64,000 bases of DNA, from assembly GCF_037102585.1 (NCBI RefSeq), contig NW_027043820.1, forward strand, positions 1,894,501 through 1,958,500, read 5' to 3'. The notes under the pieces were generated by a model, which saw nothing but the letters and a program-made list of their open reading frames with translations, was not told where the DNA came from and ran no database searches. A program made the position numbers and the translations under genes. The stretch comes from Saccharomycopsis crataegensis. Taxonomy: Eukaryota; Ascomycota; Saccharomycetes; Ascoideales; Saccharomycopsidaceae. This document shows, piece by piece, positions 39,773 to 51,159 of this stretch; the first letter of the stretch is position 1; each line of letters opens with the position of its first letter.

Positions 39773-40660
39773 ATGAAGGTCAATACTCTTGGATTGAGAT
39801 CTTTCTCATCAAGCTCAATAGTTAAAGGAAAACCAGGTTACTCTATAGTACACCCAGTCCATCATACTGTGAAAATAGACAAGAAGGTTTTATCACCAAG
39901 ATTTCCAGAATTGAAATACCCAAAGAATGATCCTAGATCACCACATTTCAAACCAGTTAACGTGGCTCCAGACCGTTTGAAAGAACATTACTTGAATATC
40001 TTGAAATCAGATTTAATGTATATGACATATAAGCACGATGAAGCTGATAAGATTGAAGGTGCAAAGAAGAGAGAATGGGACGGTACTTCGGCTTATCATT
40101 TGAATAGAAATTTGAGAAGGCCATCTGGTTTCGTCAAAGAACAACCAGACTCACACCGTGTGACCAATAAGAACGTCCCAGAATTGAAGTCGATACACAT
40201 CAATTGTTTTGTTCCATTGGCAGTCACTAACCCTCACCATGCCATCAGTTCCATGTTACAAGTTCAACAAATAACTGGAGAAAAGCCTCAACCAATCTAC
40301 ACCAAGAGTGATGTTGGTCGTTGGCAAATCAGAAGATCGAGAAGAGCCGGGGCCAAGATCGAATTGAAAGGTAAACCAATGAATGATTTCCTTTTGACCC
40401 TTACCGAATTGGTCTTGCCAAGAATCCCAGAATTCCAAGGTTTAAGAAATAAGAGTGGTGACACTTATGGTAATTTACACTTTGGTTTGACCCATAAGCA
40501 AGTCAGACTTTTCCCAGAAATTTCCTCTAACCCAGACTTGTGGCCAAGAACTTACGGTTTGCACATTACTTTCAATACCACTGCCGAAAGGGATACACAA
40601 GCTAGAATGTTACTCAGTGGTCTTGGATTACCATTCTTCGGGGGTGAAAGACACAGTTAG
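39773..40660 (+). CDS. MRPL7: Mitochondrial large-subunit ribosomal protein uL5m
   Basis: This is mitochondrial ribosomal protein uL5m (yeast Mrpl7), part of the 5S-like central protuberance region of the large subunit. The 295-aa product matches yeast Mrpl7 (292). The N-terminus MKVNTLGLRSFSSSSIVKGK is basic and Ser-rich, a likely matrix presequence. The L5 fold is seen in ITGEKPQPIYTKSDVGRWQI, FLLTLTELVLPRIPEFQGL and GNLHFGLTHKQVRLFPEI, and the end GLHITFNTTAERDTQARMLL matches L5 C-terminal sequences. The gene is intron-less. It follows MEC1 on the same strand and faces GLE1 tail to tail. Confidence 0.9.
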   Translation: MKVNTLGLRSFSSSSIVKGKPGYSIVHPVHHTVKIDKKVLSPRFPELKYPKNDPRSPHFKPVNVAPDRLKEHYLNILKSDLMYMTYKHDEADKIEGAKKREWDGTSAYHLNRNLRRPSGFVKEQPDSHRVTNKNVPELKSIHINCFVPLAVTNPHHAISSMLQVQQITGEKPQPIYTKSDVGRWQIRRSRRAGAKIELKGKPMNDFLLTLTELVLPRIPEFQGLRNKSGDTYGNLHFGLTHKQVRLFPEISSNPDLWPRTYGLHITFNTTAERDTQARMLLSGLGLPFFGGERHS

Positions 40661-40773
40661 AGGGGCAGGACTCGATATAGCTTACATTTCGTTTTGTAAA
40701 TAACAATAAACAATTGAATTTGTACATCATTACTAGATTCTATTAAAGTAGAAAGAAATTTATAATTTTATCC

Positions 40774-42696
40774 CTAAGGTTCCATAGGCTCCAATTTACC
40801 AAACTTACCAGAGTTTTTCCATTCTTCACCAAGAGTGATCAACTTACTAGCAGAAGTGAATTTTTCGCCAGTAAAGCTTTGTGGGAAATCACAACACAAA
40901 ACAGTCAATAATTTCTGACCTTGTTTACCATAAGCTTGCAGAAACTCATTTCCAGCAGCCTCAACCCAGGTGCAAAACATGTAGAAAGTTGCATTAGTAA
41001 CAAACAGCCTTTCAGAATTCAAAAGTCTAGAAACCATCAACCACGATTGAGATATATTAATCGGCGGCACAATTGCGTTGAGTCCCAAAACTCGTACAAT
41101 TTGCTCATTGTCAGAAAATTTAACGGTGCTCATCATTGACCAAACAACAAGCATACCACCCAATCGTTCACAATACTTTAAATCTGTTTCCCATTTCTTA
41201 TCCTCCTTTGATTCATACTTCCAACCCATTCTAATTCTCCCTTCAACAGTTTCAGATGAGCAGCTATAGCCAATGATAAATGGGCATTTTTTGGCAAACT
41301 TTGCAAATAGAATTTCCTGCAATTCCGGATACTTGACCGTCAAATAAACTACAAGTCTTGCCAATGGGATTCCACTTTTCATCGATACAGAAATTTCTGA
41401 TTCCGCCTGTCGAATGATCAATTTAGAAATAATATACATGATCCACTTAAATGCAAATCTATTAATTTCATCGTTGGGGTTTGGCAGACCAACGGTTCTT
41501 GCCTCGTCTAAAACTTGGAAAATGTCAGCCGTGATGGAATTCAATTTGGAAACACTATTAGTAAGCTGACCAAATCTTGGATTCAACTTTCTTCTTATTT
41601 TAGTACACTTGGTTCTCAAATCCTTAAGCTCTGCTAGCTTCATCTTGTTTTTGATATTTTCCCTGTAATCCAAACAAACTTGTCTATATTTCATTAACTC
41701 TGTTTCAATATTGGTCTGGTCAGTGAATGCTGCCCCAGATTTTGCAGCTTCCTCTTTCTTCTTAAGTTCTTCGGCTCTTTTGGCCTTTTGTTCTTGCAGT
41801 TTCTTCTCTTGTTCTTGTTTCCTTCGTAATTCTTCTTCTTTTCTCTTCTTTTCTTCCTCAAGCGCCTTCTTCTTTGCTTCTTCAAGCGCCCTCTTTCTTT
41901 CTTCCTCTTCCTTTCTTTTACGCTCTTCTTCCTTCCGTCTGCGTTCTTCTTCCTTCCGCCTGCGTTCTTCTTCCTCACGGCGTTTTCTTTCTTCCTCAAG
42001 TCTTATTCTTTCCTTTTCTTTTTCAAGCTTGGCGTGTCTTATCTGTTGCAATTTGCCAACTAACTTCCCAATCTCATCATCACGTTTATGGCTCCTTTCT
42101 GATATACTGTCCATAACATGGTCGATAATCGCACCATATCCATCTTTTAAGGTTTCAAAATTTGAATTTAAAGCCTCTGATTCTTTATCCACATCTTCAA
42201 AGATGCGATCATGAAATTCCTCACAAAGATCATTAACGATTTCCGTCTGTTGCTGGTTACTTTCTTTTATAAAATCTACCGCTCTACCGCCAAGAGCTTT
42301 AGGGTTCATAATCTTATCAATTGATGGTCCCATATCCATATTTTGCAATCCTAATTCAAGCTCCATAACTTCGTCAGGAGAGACTTGGCCAGGTACATTA
42401 TTATTAGTGGTGATTTGATTTTCCGCAGATATGATAGAATTGATAGAGGTATCTTGGGGGTATGAGAACTTCAAAGCACCAGAACGGCCTTTAGTATTTT
42501 CATCATGTACATCAGTGAACAACCTTCTAGGTTCAGGTTGCTTAAACGATATCTTATTTGATGATTTAATTGGTGTTGAAGTTCCATTGTTTATAGTTAC
42601 AAACAGTTTAAATTCTGGAATACTATTGTCATCTGAGAATTCACTATCACTGTAATCAGATTTATCATAATCAAAGTCCGCTGAGAATTGAACCAT
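40774..42696 (-). CDS. GLE1: mRNA export factor Gle1
   Basis: Gle1, with inositol hexakisphosphate, activates the DEAD-box ATPase Dbp5 at the cytoplasmic face of the nuclear pore for mRNA release. The 640-aa product is longer than yeast Gle1 (538). An acidic N-terminus (DYDKSDYSDSEFSDD) and a very charged coiled coil (about residues 200-320, Glu/Lys/Arg) are followed by the HEAT-like C-terminal domain: QVCLDYRENIKNKMKL, KLNPRFGQLTNS, FAKKCPFIIGYS and MGWKYE. This domain binds Dbp5 and IP6. The coiled coil includes tandem RRRKEEE units encoded by a 21-base repeat at about 41924-41972, which could vary in length. The first ATG in frame is at 42696. Confidence 0.92.
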   Translation of the reverse strand: MVQFSADFDYDKSDYSDSEFSDDNSIPEFKLFVTINNGTSTPIKSSNKISFKQPEPRRLFTDVHDENTKGRSGALKFSYPQDTSINSIISAENQITTNNNVPGQVSPDEVMELELGLQNMDMGPSIDKIMNPKALGGRAVDFIKESNQQQTEIVNDLCEEFHDRIFEDVDKESEALNSNFETLKDGYGAIIDHVMDSISERSHKRDDEIGKLVGKLQQIRHAKLEKEKERIRLEEERKRREEEERRRKEEERRRKEEERKRKEEEERKRALEEAKKKALEEEKKRKEEELRRKQEQEKKLQEQKAKRAEELKKKEEAAKSGAAFTDQTNIETELMKYRQVCLDYRENIKNKMKLAELKDLRTKCTKIRRKLNPRFGQLTNSVSKLNSITADIFQVLDEARTVGLPNPNDEINRFAFKWIMYIISKLIIRQAESEISVSMKSGIPLARLVVYLTVKYPELQEILFAKFAKKCPFIIGYSCSSETVEGRIRMGWKYESKEDKKWETDLKYCERLGGMLVVWSMMSTVKFSDNEQIVRVLGLNAIVPPINISQSWLMVSRLLNSERLFVTNATFYMFCTWVEAAGNEFLQAYGKQGQKLLTVLCCDFPQSFTGEKFTSASKLITLGEEWKNSGKFGKLEPMEP

Positions 42697-43038
42697 AGCG
42701 CCAAAGCGAACTGAATTGATCTAATAGCCGCCCAATAATACAGATCTTTTGCATCTATCGTCGCACCAGGCGTTTGCTCTCTTCTAATTTTTTTTCCTGC
42801 TTCTACAAAAAATCATCCGCGTGCGCTTAACAAAACATCAAGCCCCACAATAAGATTGATAATACTCTAAACTTAGCCAATAACAACAATATATAAAATA
42901 CCTGCCCACCAATAAGATAATAATATATAAACAAAAAAATACAAAAGAATCTATAAAACAATTGAAAAACTAAAAGCAATGACAAAATTAGTGTAAGTTG
43001 TGGTAATATATATGTAAAACAAAAAGTACTTCAATTAG
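42697..43038. other. Intergenic: GLE1 promoter and SIW14 3' flank
   Basis: No gene seen. It has AT-rich sequence with A-runs and several 'aatatataaa'-like words (about 42885-42930), plausibly TATA elements for the minus-strand GLE1 or 3'-end signals for SIW14. Confidence 0.55.
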
Positions 43039-44103
<1,065 letters not shown>

Positions 44104-45588
44104 ATGTTGTTCAGATCCATTCCATCCCAAAAGGTGGTCTCTAACTACGCCAAGGTCCTTGCCAGAAACATTTCCACCAAACAACACGATGTCGTTGTCA
44201 TTGGTGGTGGTCCAGGTGGTTACATCGCTGCCATCAAGGCTGCTCAATTAGGGTTCAACACTGCCTGTATCGAAAAGAGAGGTGCCTTGGGTGGTACTTG
44301 TCTTAACGTTGGTTGTATTCCTTCCAAGTCCCTTTTGAATAACTCTCACTTGTACCATCAAATCTTACATGACACTGAAAAGAGAGGTATCAAGGTTAAG
44401 GATGTCGAAATCGACATTGCTGGCTTGCAAGCCGCTAAGGATCTCTCTGTCAAACAATTGACTGGAGGTGTTGAAATGTTGCTCAAGAAAAACAAGGTCA
44501 CCTACTACAAGGGTAACGGTTCCTTTGTTGATGAACACAAGATCAAGGTTGAACCAATTGAAGAAGGGGTTGAAGAATCTATTCTTGACGCTAAGAACAT
44601 CATCATTGCCACCGGTTCCGAAGTCACTCCATTCCCTGGTATCGAAATCGATGAGCAAAAGATTGTTTCTTCTACCGGTATCTTGTCCTTAAAGTCTATT
44701 CCAAAGAAGTTGACCGTCATTGGTGGTGGTATCATTGGTTTGGAAATGGGTTCTGTTTACTCTAGATTGGGTTCTGAAGTTACCGTCATTGAATTCCAAA
44801 GTGCCGTTGGTGGTGCTGGTATGGATGGTGAAGTTTCCAAGAATGTTCAAAAGCTTTTAAAGAAACAAGGCTTCAACTTCAAGCTCGGTACTAAGGTCTT
44901 GGGTGCCAAGGTGAACGGTGATGTTGTTGACATCGAATTTGAAGATGTTAAATCCGGTAAGAAGGAATCTATCCAATCTGATGTCTTATTGGTTGCCGTC
45001 GGTAGAAGACCATACTTGAAGGGTCTTAACGCTGAAGCCATTGGTCTTGAAGTCGACCCAAAGAACAGAGTTGTCATCAACAACAAATTCGAAACTAAAT
45101 ACCCACACATCCAAGCCATTGGTGATGTCACTTTTGGTCCTATGTTGGCTCACAAGGCTGAAGAAGAAGGTGTTGCTGCTGCCGAATACATCAAGACTGG
45201 CCACGGTCACGTTAACTACAATGTCATCCCAGCCGTTATGTACACTCACCCAGAAGTCGCCTGGGTTGGTAAGACCGAAGAAGAATTGAAGGCTGAAGGT
45301 ATTGCTTACAAAATTGGTAAGTTCCCATTCGTTGCCAACTCCAGAGCTAAGACCAACTTGGACACTGAAGGTTTTGTCAAGATTTTGGCTGATAAGGAAA
45401 CCGACAGAATGTTGGGTGCCCACATCATTGGTCCAAACGCTGGTGAAATGATTGCCGAGGCTGGTTTGGCCATTGAATACGGTGCCAGTGCTGAAGATGT
45501 CGGTAGAGTTTGTCACGCTCACCCAACCTTGTCCGAAGCTTTTAAAGAAGGTTGTTTGGCTGCTTATGACAAGCCATTGAACTTCTAA
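44104..45588 (+). CDS. LPD1: Dihydrolipoamide dehydrogenase (E3), mitochondrial
   Basis: This is the E3 flavoenzyme that reoxidises dihydrolipoamide to lipoamide with NAD+, shared by pyruvate dehydrogenase, 2-oxoglutarate dehydrogenase and the glycine cleavage system in the matrix. The 494-aa product (yeast 499) starts with a presequence ([17 protein letters not shown]). The FAD motif is [20 protein letters not shown] (31-50), and the redox disulfide is Cys66/Cys71 in [13 protein letters not shown]. The NAD domain follows with [20 protein letters not shown], and the interface ends with [13 protein letters not shown] carrying the active-site His-Glu pair. Codon choice is highly biased, as in abundant yeast proteins. 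Confidence 0.97.
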   Translation: MLFRSIPSQKVVSNYAKVLARNISTKQHDVVVIGGGPGGYIAAIKAAQLGFNTACIEKRGALGGTCLNVGCIPSKSLLNNSHLYHQILHDTEKRGIKVKDVEIDIAGLQAAKDLSVKQLTGGVEMLLKKNKVTYYKGNGSFVDEHKIKVEPIEEGVEESILDAKNIIIATGSEVTPFPGIEIDEQKIVSSTGILSLKSIPKKLTVIGGGIIGLEMGSVYSRLGSEVTVIEFQSAVGGAGMDGEVSKNVQKLLKKQGFNFKLGTKVLGAKVNGDVVDIEFEDVKSGKKESIQSDVLLVAVGRRPYLKGLNAEAIGLEVDPKNRVVINNKFETKYPHIQAIGDVTFGPMLAHKAEEEGVAAAEYIKTGHGHVNYNVIPAVMYTHPEVAWVGKTEEELKAEGIAYKIGKFPFVANSRAKTNLDTEGFVKILADKETDRMLGAHIIGPNAGEMIAEAGLAIEYGASAEDVGRVCHAHPTLSEAFKEGCLAAYDKPLNF

Positions 45589-46426
45589 GCGGCAAGTTTG
45601 TGTCTATTTGTTCCGAGGTTTATCTTTAACAATCAAATTTATAAATGAAATAGTAAATATTATTGGTATCTAATGCTTTCTTGTAGGTTATATATAATCT
45701 TAACTTTATATAATACATCAATATTCTTGATTTCCTCGTAATTCAAGGCTTCTGAAAATTTACTACATCTATATTGAATTATTTGGGTATAACCAGTACA
45801 CGAAATTACACAATCATATATATATATATATATATATGTATACGCATAAGAGACAAAAAATAACGAGGAAAACAAAAATTTCATTACATTGTTCTTTAAA
45901 AAAACAGATAAATCCAAGTTTATTGATGGCATGGCAAGACCTGGCATGCAGAGAAGAATTCTATATGATCTTTCAAAGTTTGATTAATTCATTTTGATCC
46001 CCGGTTTTCTTTAATCTTTTCTTCTTCTTTTTTTTTCATTCTCTTTTTTTTTTAATCGTTTTTTTTTTAAATTTTTGTTTTTTGAACTGAAATGGTTCCA
46101 GGAGCAATCAAACTTATAAGGGCACTTCTTGAATAGCGAAAATATAGCAGAGCGACAGACAAAAGTCAACATAAAACACAAATGACGGAAGGAAAAGAAA
46201 CAAACGGAAAAAGGCTGCATTAAATAACAAAGTAAGGAGAAAAGAAAATAAATGGAAATGGAAATGAAAATAAAAAAAAAAAAAAAAATAACAATGAATA
46301 CAAATTAACAGATGACTATAATAAAAAGGAAAATGAGACACAAATATATGATACTATAGGATAATAACCAACTTCACAATGGTGATTGATCCTAGACATT
46401 AAAAGCCGAATTCTTGTTTCAAACAA
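45589..46426. other. Intergenic between convergent LPD1 and WSC-type genes
   Basis: No gene seen. It includes an 11-unit AT dinucleotide run (45816-45837) and dense T- and A-runs (about 46020-46090 and 46270-46290), with no coding-like frame. Confidence 0.6.
45816..45837. repeat. AT dinucleotide microsatellite (11 units)
   Basis: A perfect AT repeat of 22 bases in the LPD1 3' flank. It is likely length-variable and could serve as a yeast 3'-end efficiency element. Confidence 0.9.
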
Positions 46427-47449
46427 TTAATTATTGTCGGGATTAACCACCGCTAATTTCGACCTTTGTTGACCGTGATTAGTATCATAATAATTTGGGC
46501 TCTCATTTCCAAGGTCCATGTCGTGATGACCACCGTATGTAGCATCCAAGTTATTTTCGTTTCCATAAGCTCCATCACTCGAGATTCCATAGTATGCGGT
46601 GTTTCTTGCAGGAGGATCAACAAAGTCATCCGCAAATGGATTAGATAATTGTCTGGCATGTGACGAGTTTTCGTTTCTCTTCATTGACGCAATGATATTA
46701 GCATCGGCATCTAATAAATCACGATCTTTTTGTCTTTGTCTTCTGATAAAGAAGATGACAAGTGCCAAAATAGATAGAGCTGCCAAGCCGCCAATAACTC
46801 CACCAACAATTGGCCCAATTAATTTGGCTTTGTTATTTGAACCACTGGACGAAGACGTATCGCTCACAACAGAGGTTGCCACCGAAGTTCTGGAAGCAGT
46901 AACGGTGACAATATGGGTACCGCCACCCGATTCAGTAGAAACTTGAGTAACTAACTCCACATAAGTTGAGTCACTGCTGGAGCTTGCCTTGGTGGTTGTA
47001 GCTGAAGTCGCACTGGTGCCGACGCTTGAAGAGGTATCAGTAGAGGAACTGGAAGAGGAACTGCTAGTGATTGTGGAGGACAGAGAGGAGGAACCTGAAG
47101 ATGAAGATGAAGATGAAGTGCCATCAACGGCGTAAACTGCATAAGCAGAAGAACCACCACAGGTCTGGAGATCATAACCTGAACAAGCTACTGAACAGTC
47201 ACTGGAATCAGTCTCATCAGAAGAGTCTGGCGCATCGTTACCACAAAGACAAGTGGATCCATTATAGAGGGCATAGTATGTGTATCCTGCACAATATTTT
47301 AGACAATATCCTGTTGATTGATATATATACGTGGTACTTTTCGAATATGAAGATGGGAGAGAACTGTAACATTCACCATCTGCCTGAGCTTTGGATATGA
47401 CTAACGAGAGTATGAGTACCGAAAAGAACGAAAGATTTAGATTGACCAT
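46427..47449 (-). CDS. WSC-domain cell-wall integrity sensor
   Basis: This is a type I plasma-membrane mechanosensor of the Wsc family, which signals wall stress through Rho1 and Pkc1. The 340-aa product has a signal peptide (MVNLNLSFFSVLILSLVISKAQA, about 1-23) and a WSC domain with eight cysteines (27, 49, 53, 67, 69, 85, 89, 97), including GYCLKYC and STCLCG. A Ser/Thr-rich, heavily O-mannosylated-type stalk follows (about 111-203). One transmembrane helix (about 211-235, IGPIVGGVIGGLAALSILAL) is followed by a basic stop (RRQRQKDR). The cytoplasmic tail keeps NPFADDF and ends KLAVVNPDNN, like the tail that binds Rom2 in yeast Wsc1. Wsc1 versus Wsc2/3 cannot be decided here, so no symbol is given. 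Confidence 0.88.
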   Translation of the reverse strand: MVNLNLSFFSVLILSLVISKAQADGECYSSLPSSYSKSTTYIYQSTGYCLKYCAGYTYYALYNGSTCLCGNDAPDSSDETDSSDCSVACSGYDLQTCGGSSAYAVYAVDGTSSSSSSSGSSSLSSTITSSSSSSSSTDTSSSVGTSATSATTTKASSSSDSTYVELVTQVSTESGGGTHIVTVTASRTSVATSVVSDTSSSSGSNNKAKLIGPIVGGVIGGLAALSILALVIFFIRRQRQKDRDLLDADANIIASMKRNENSSHARQLSNPFADDFVDPPARNTAYYGISSDGAYGNENNLDATYGGHHDMDLGNESPNYYDTNHGQQRSKLAVVNPDNN

Positions 47450-48241
47450 TATTAATTTATTGTTGTTCTATGATGTTGAAAGCGATTGAAAAGAAGAACG
47501 GGTGAACGTGTATTTTCTTTTTCTTCTTCTCAGGTTAATGGCTATCGATTAAGGTAACTAATTATGTTGTACCTGTATGATCTAATGGGCTGGCTGTGTT
47601 TTGATACAAAAAGACTGACAATTTAGATCTATAAGTTAATTCTGGGATTCTATGGAATGGATGCCACTTTCACAAGCTAAATGAATGGTGCATAAAGAAG
47701 CTTTATTGGAAATTCTATGATGAAGAGAAGGTATTAGTATGACGATGAGGATGACGATAAACAAAAATTTTCTGTTTTCAATTTTTTTTTTTTTTTTTTT
47801 TTGTTTTTCCTTATAAAACGTGTCCGGAAGGTTCGAGTTCTAGGCTTTTACTCTGGTAAGAGGGCTAATCTATTATTAGCTGGCCGTATTGCAACAGAAT
47901 GACAAGGGTGATAACAGACACTGGGTATAGGAGTATTAATACAGAAGAAAAGAAAACAAAAGAAAGACGGTGATCATTCTGGCTATTTTTATTCTCAAAC
48001 TTCACTTAATCGGCACTACCCATGGACCCACCAATTCTACCCTCGGCAAGACACCACCGTAATGTGACAGCAGGGCTGCCACCGTTCTCAGGGTTCCGGT
48101 GGTATTGTCACGTTCTTTGTCATGTGATTGTGTTTTGAACGCGTTCTTTTTTTTCCGGTTGATGTTTACAATAATAATAAGTATACGCGAACATATACAA
48201 CAATAGGGGACGATCATATTTGCACAACTCTAGTATTTAGT
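47450..48241. other. Divergent promoter region WSC-type gene / MPS3
   Basis: No gene seen. It has a 21-base T-run (47782-47802). A GC-richer patch at about 48000-48110 holds CCACCG at 48054-48059 and 48079-48084 and its inverse CGGTGG at 48097-48102. An ACGCGT box lies at 48139-48144. Confidence 0.55.
48139..48144. promoter_or_regulatory. ACGCGT (MCB) box upstream of MPS3
   Basis: A palindromic ACGCGT lies 98 bases before the MPS3 ATG, in aacgcgtt context. MBF sites drive G1/S genes; spindle-pole-body duplication happens at that time. The function is inferred. Confidence 0.45.
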
Positions 48242-50728
48242 ATGGCCAAAAGTCTAGCAAACTCAATAAAGAAGAATAATCTTTCCAAAGATGATATCAG
48301 CCACATATTCTCGAGGATCATTAGCAACGACGACCTCATTGCCAATGATGATGAGTTGGAAGAACAAGACGAAATACCACCACAAGACTTTGACATCGAC
48401 ATGTTGAACCAGCAGTTCACTTTGATGAGAGACTGGATCACAAATGGGAACACACAAAAGACCACAGAGTACATACAAAGTGACAGCGATATGGAAGACC
48501 AACTTTCTCAACCAGAAGAAGAACAAGAAGAACAAGAAGAAGAACAAGAGAATGGTCAATATCATAACCTGGAACAAAGAAAACCAAATTCAAGGCAAAC
48601 ATCAAAGGCTTCTCATGTAAATATTGATTCGCCCAGGGGTACAGCAAGGCGCCAAGATATTTCCGAGAGTCTGTCTGTTAAAATAACGAATCATAAAGGT
48701 TTCTATATGTCTCTGCTATTGCTTTTTTTCCTATGTTTAGGCTACTTGGGGCTTCAGAAATTGGATGGCTCATCACTTCTTAATGACTATGAGCTCCCGG
48801 AAAACTTACCAACTGATTTGAAAAAATACGTATCCTCCAAATTATCGAACATCAATAAAGATATGGAGGGGATCAAGGGAGCAGTTCAAATTGAAACTGC
48901 AGCGGTCAATTCAAAGCTTGGTGGTATTAATGATCTTATTCAAAATTATCATTCAGAAAATGCCAAAGCTATCAAGGAAATAGAAACCAAGTTTGACACC
49001 AAGTTTGGAGTACTACATCAAGAAGTTTTCCCCCAATACAATGAGAAAATCAATTCACTTGAGAATGAAATGGAGAAATTACAGCAAAACCTTAATCGAA
49101 CGTTGTCCAACTTTATACAACAGGTGGATAATAGCAGCAACAAGCAAATTGATTTTGAAAGATATCTTGAGGAAAAATTACCAAACTACTTGCCCATAAT
49201 GAAAGGATCAAAAAACAAGTTGACCATCGTTCCTGAATTTGAATCATATTTGCACAAAATAATTTCAGACTATGTACATAATAATACTGCAAACTATAAT
49301 AATAGTGATATTTCTTCCCCAACATTCTCAAGACAGAACTTCAACAATTATCTTCAAGAATTCATCGAGAATGCTGATAATATAAATATAATAGACTTAA
49401 AAAACTCTTCTATCGGCTCTTTTATTAAAAAGCAGATATTGGAAAATATCAATTACGACTTGATTGCTTCAAAAGTTGATAAAACACTCCAAATTACCAA
49501 AGATGAAAGTAGCAGGCTAATAATTGATTCGACTACCGAACTCATATTGAGTAAATTGATCAAACGAATAATCATTAACTTGGATAGAGAAAAGCATAAC
49601 AAGAAGATTCAAAAATTCAATTACGCCAGTTATGAGAATGGCGCGAGGATTATCCCAGAATTAGTGGCATCATTTGAGTCATTTAATATCACAGATATTT
49701 TTCTCAGGCAAGTGTCTCATCAAAGAAAGATTTGGTCGCGATTGAAATCGGTGTTCAGTAAAAAGCAATCTACTGGCGGTATTAAACATAATGACAAGAA
49801 TTTGATTCTCAACACATACCAAACGATCTTACCAAGTACGATAATTCCAAAAGATAACTTTCCCAATTTCAAAGGAATCAAAACAGGTATCAAAACCTTT
49901 GCGGTCAAGTTTCCCCAGCCGATATATTTGAATGATATCATTGTTTCATACCCAAGATATGCTAACAATCCATCACTTATTTATTCAGCACCAAAAAAAA
50001 TCAGCATGTGGATTCAGTTGACAAAACCAAAAGAGGATTTGAATAAGTTGAAAAATTACCTCTACGAAGCTACCAAGGATAAATATGAGGACCAATATGT
50101 GATCAATATGGAGAAATTGGAACAACGCATTGAGGAGGATAAAAATGAGATACCTTTGAAGAGAATCAAGAGTGGGGAAGAGGTGATATATGAGAAATTC
50201 TATGAATCCAATTTTAATTTGTTTGATCAAGGGTTTGTTAAGATTGGCTCAATGATATACAATTATGAGCCTAGCAGAGACAACCAGACCTCTATTCATC
50301 AAAATTTTCCTCTTATCAATAAGAACTTCAAGAACTTGAAGATCAGAATCAATTCGGTATTTTTCTCGATTGAGAGCAATTATGGGAACGACGAATTCAA
50401 CACCAATCTTTTTAAGGTTAAAGTTTACGGCTTCAGTGATTTTGATTTATATTGTATGAGAGAGTTGTTATTTAGTGATGAGACCAAACCAAAGAACTTC
50501 ACGGATTATAAAGATGATTTGATTGAATTAGAGAATATGTTTAACGAGAAGTACATAAGAAATTTGAGCTACGAAGAAAATGACAATGATGGCGATCAGC
50601 TAGTGCTCAGTACTATCCCCTCCTCGGGGCAACAAGGCGAATACAAGAAAAAGGAACTTGATGAAGACATGGACTTTGTCGCTGATTCCTACGTGATTCA
50701 AGAGGACAATGTTGTTGACTATTTTTGA
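48242..50728 (+). CDS. MPS3: SUN-domain protein of the inner nuclear membrane, Mps3 type
   Basis: Mps3 is the yeast SUN protein of the inner nuclear membrane and spindle-pole-body half-bridge. It is needed for SPB duplication, telomere tethering and sister-chromatid cohesion. The first true ATG is at 48242; the frame extends 38 codons upstream only from a TTG, so 828 aa is preferred. A nucleoplasmic acidic N-terminus (Glu-rich at about 91-103) leads to one transmembrane helix (about 155-172, YMSLLLLFFLCLGYLGLQ). Coiled-coil sequence (about 190-360) precedes a C-terminal SUN domain (about 520-780): FPNFKGIKTGIKTFAVKFPQ near its start and NLFKVKVYGFSDFDLYC near its end. The order TM - coil - SUN fits Mps3 rather than Slp1. 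It is larger than Saccharomyces Mps3 (682 aa). Confidence 0.82.
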   Translation: MAKSLANSIKKNNLSKDDISHIFSRIISNDDLIANDDELEEQDEIPPQDFDIDMLNQQFTLMRDWITNGNTQKTTEYIQSDSDMEDQLSQPEEEQEEQEEEQENGQYHNLEQRKPNSRQTSKASHVNIDSPRGTARRQDISESLSVKITNHKGFYMSLLLLFFLCLGYLGLQKLDGSSLLNDYELPENLPTDLKKYVSSKLSNINKDMEGIKGAVQIETAAVNSKLGGINDLIQNYHSENAKAIKEIETKFDTKFGVLHQEVFPQYNEKINSLENEMEKLQQNLNRTLSNFIQQVDNSSNKQIDFERYLEEKLPNYLPIMKGSKNKLTIVPEFESYLHKIISDYVHNNTANYNNSDISSPTFSRQNFNNYLQEFIENADNINIIDLKNSSIGSFIKKQILENINYDLIASKVDKTLQITKDESSRLIIDSTTELILSKLIKRIIINLDREKHNKKIQKFNYASYENGARIIPELVASFESFNITDIFLRQVSHQRKIWSRLKSVFSKKQSTGGIKHNDKNLILNTYQTILPSTIIPKDNFPNFKGIKTGIKTFAVKFPQPIYLNDIIVSYPRYANNPSLIYSAPKKISMWIQLTKPKEDLNKLKNYLYEATKDKYEDQYVINMEKLEQRIEEDKNEIPLKRIKSGEEVIYEKFYESNFNLFDQGFVKIGSMIYNYEPSRDNQTSIHQNFPLINKNFKNLKIRINSVFFSIESNYGNDEFNTNLFKVKVYGFSDFDLYCMRELLFSDETKPKNFTDYKDDLIELENMFNEKYIRNLSYEENDNDGDQLVLSTIPSSGQQGEYKKKELDEDMDFVADSYVIQEDNVVDYF

Positions 50729-51159
50729 AAGAAACAGCGAGCCTTGGAAGGAGTTGCCGACGTATAGCACATGATTTTAATAGATTGTAACGTATTCTCT
50801 TAAAAAAGTGGCCTAACGCCGTTCATTTTATATGTAGACGCGATCGAGAATAGCTGTTGCCTTGTAATATGTGGTAACCATCAAAGTAGACTGCTGTGGG
50901 TTTCCGAGATCAAAAAAAAAAAATTGCTGACCATGTTTTAGGGATCGACAGAAAACCAGAGTCAAACTCATCTCGTCATATGCCAATTAATATGCGCTGT
51001 GATCTGCAATGCGTCGAGAATAAGATGAGCCTCATGACTGGGAGAATGGCCGGTGAAGAGGTATAAAACGGAGCTCAGTCCCTGGAGTAGTATTTGCTTC
51101 TCACTATTCTATTCTATTATTATCATATCATTAATTCTCTATTTCAACTTATTAAAATC
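50729..51159. other. Promoter region of the metallothionein-like gene
   Basis: No gene seen. It holds a 12-base A-run (about 50912-50924), a mixed-composition stretch and a clear TATAAA box (51062-51067). I found no perfect copper-responsive HTHNNGCTGD element, although gctg words are present (about 50852, 50891, 50926). Confidence 0.55.
51062..51067 (+). promoter_or_regulatory. TATA box of the metallothionein-like gene
   Basis: TATAAA lies 93 bases before the ATG at 51160, a normal spacing for an inducible yeast promoter with its start site between them. Confidence 0.65.

Noticed and set aside
47828-47842. A tRNA-like B-box (ggttcgagttc)
   Set aside because: There is no A-box or cloverleaf upstream; the preceding sequence is a T-run.
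48128-48241. N-terminal extension of MPS3
   Set aside because: The extra codons start at a TTG and lie in the promoter; the first ATG at 48242 is followed by normal protein sequence.
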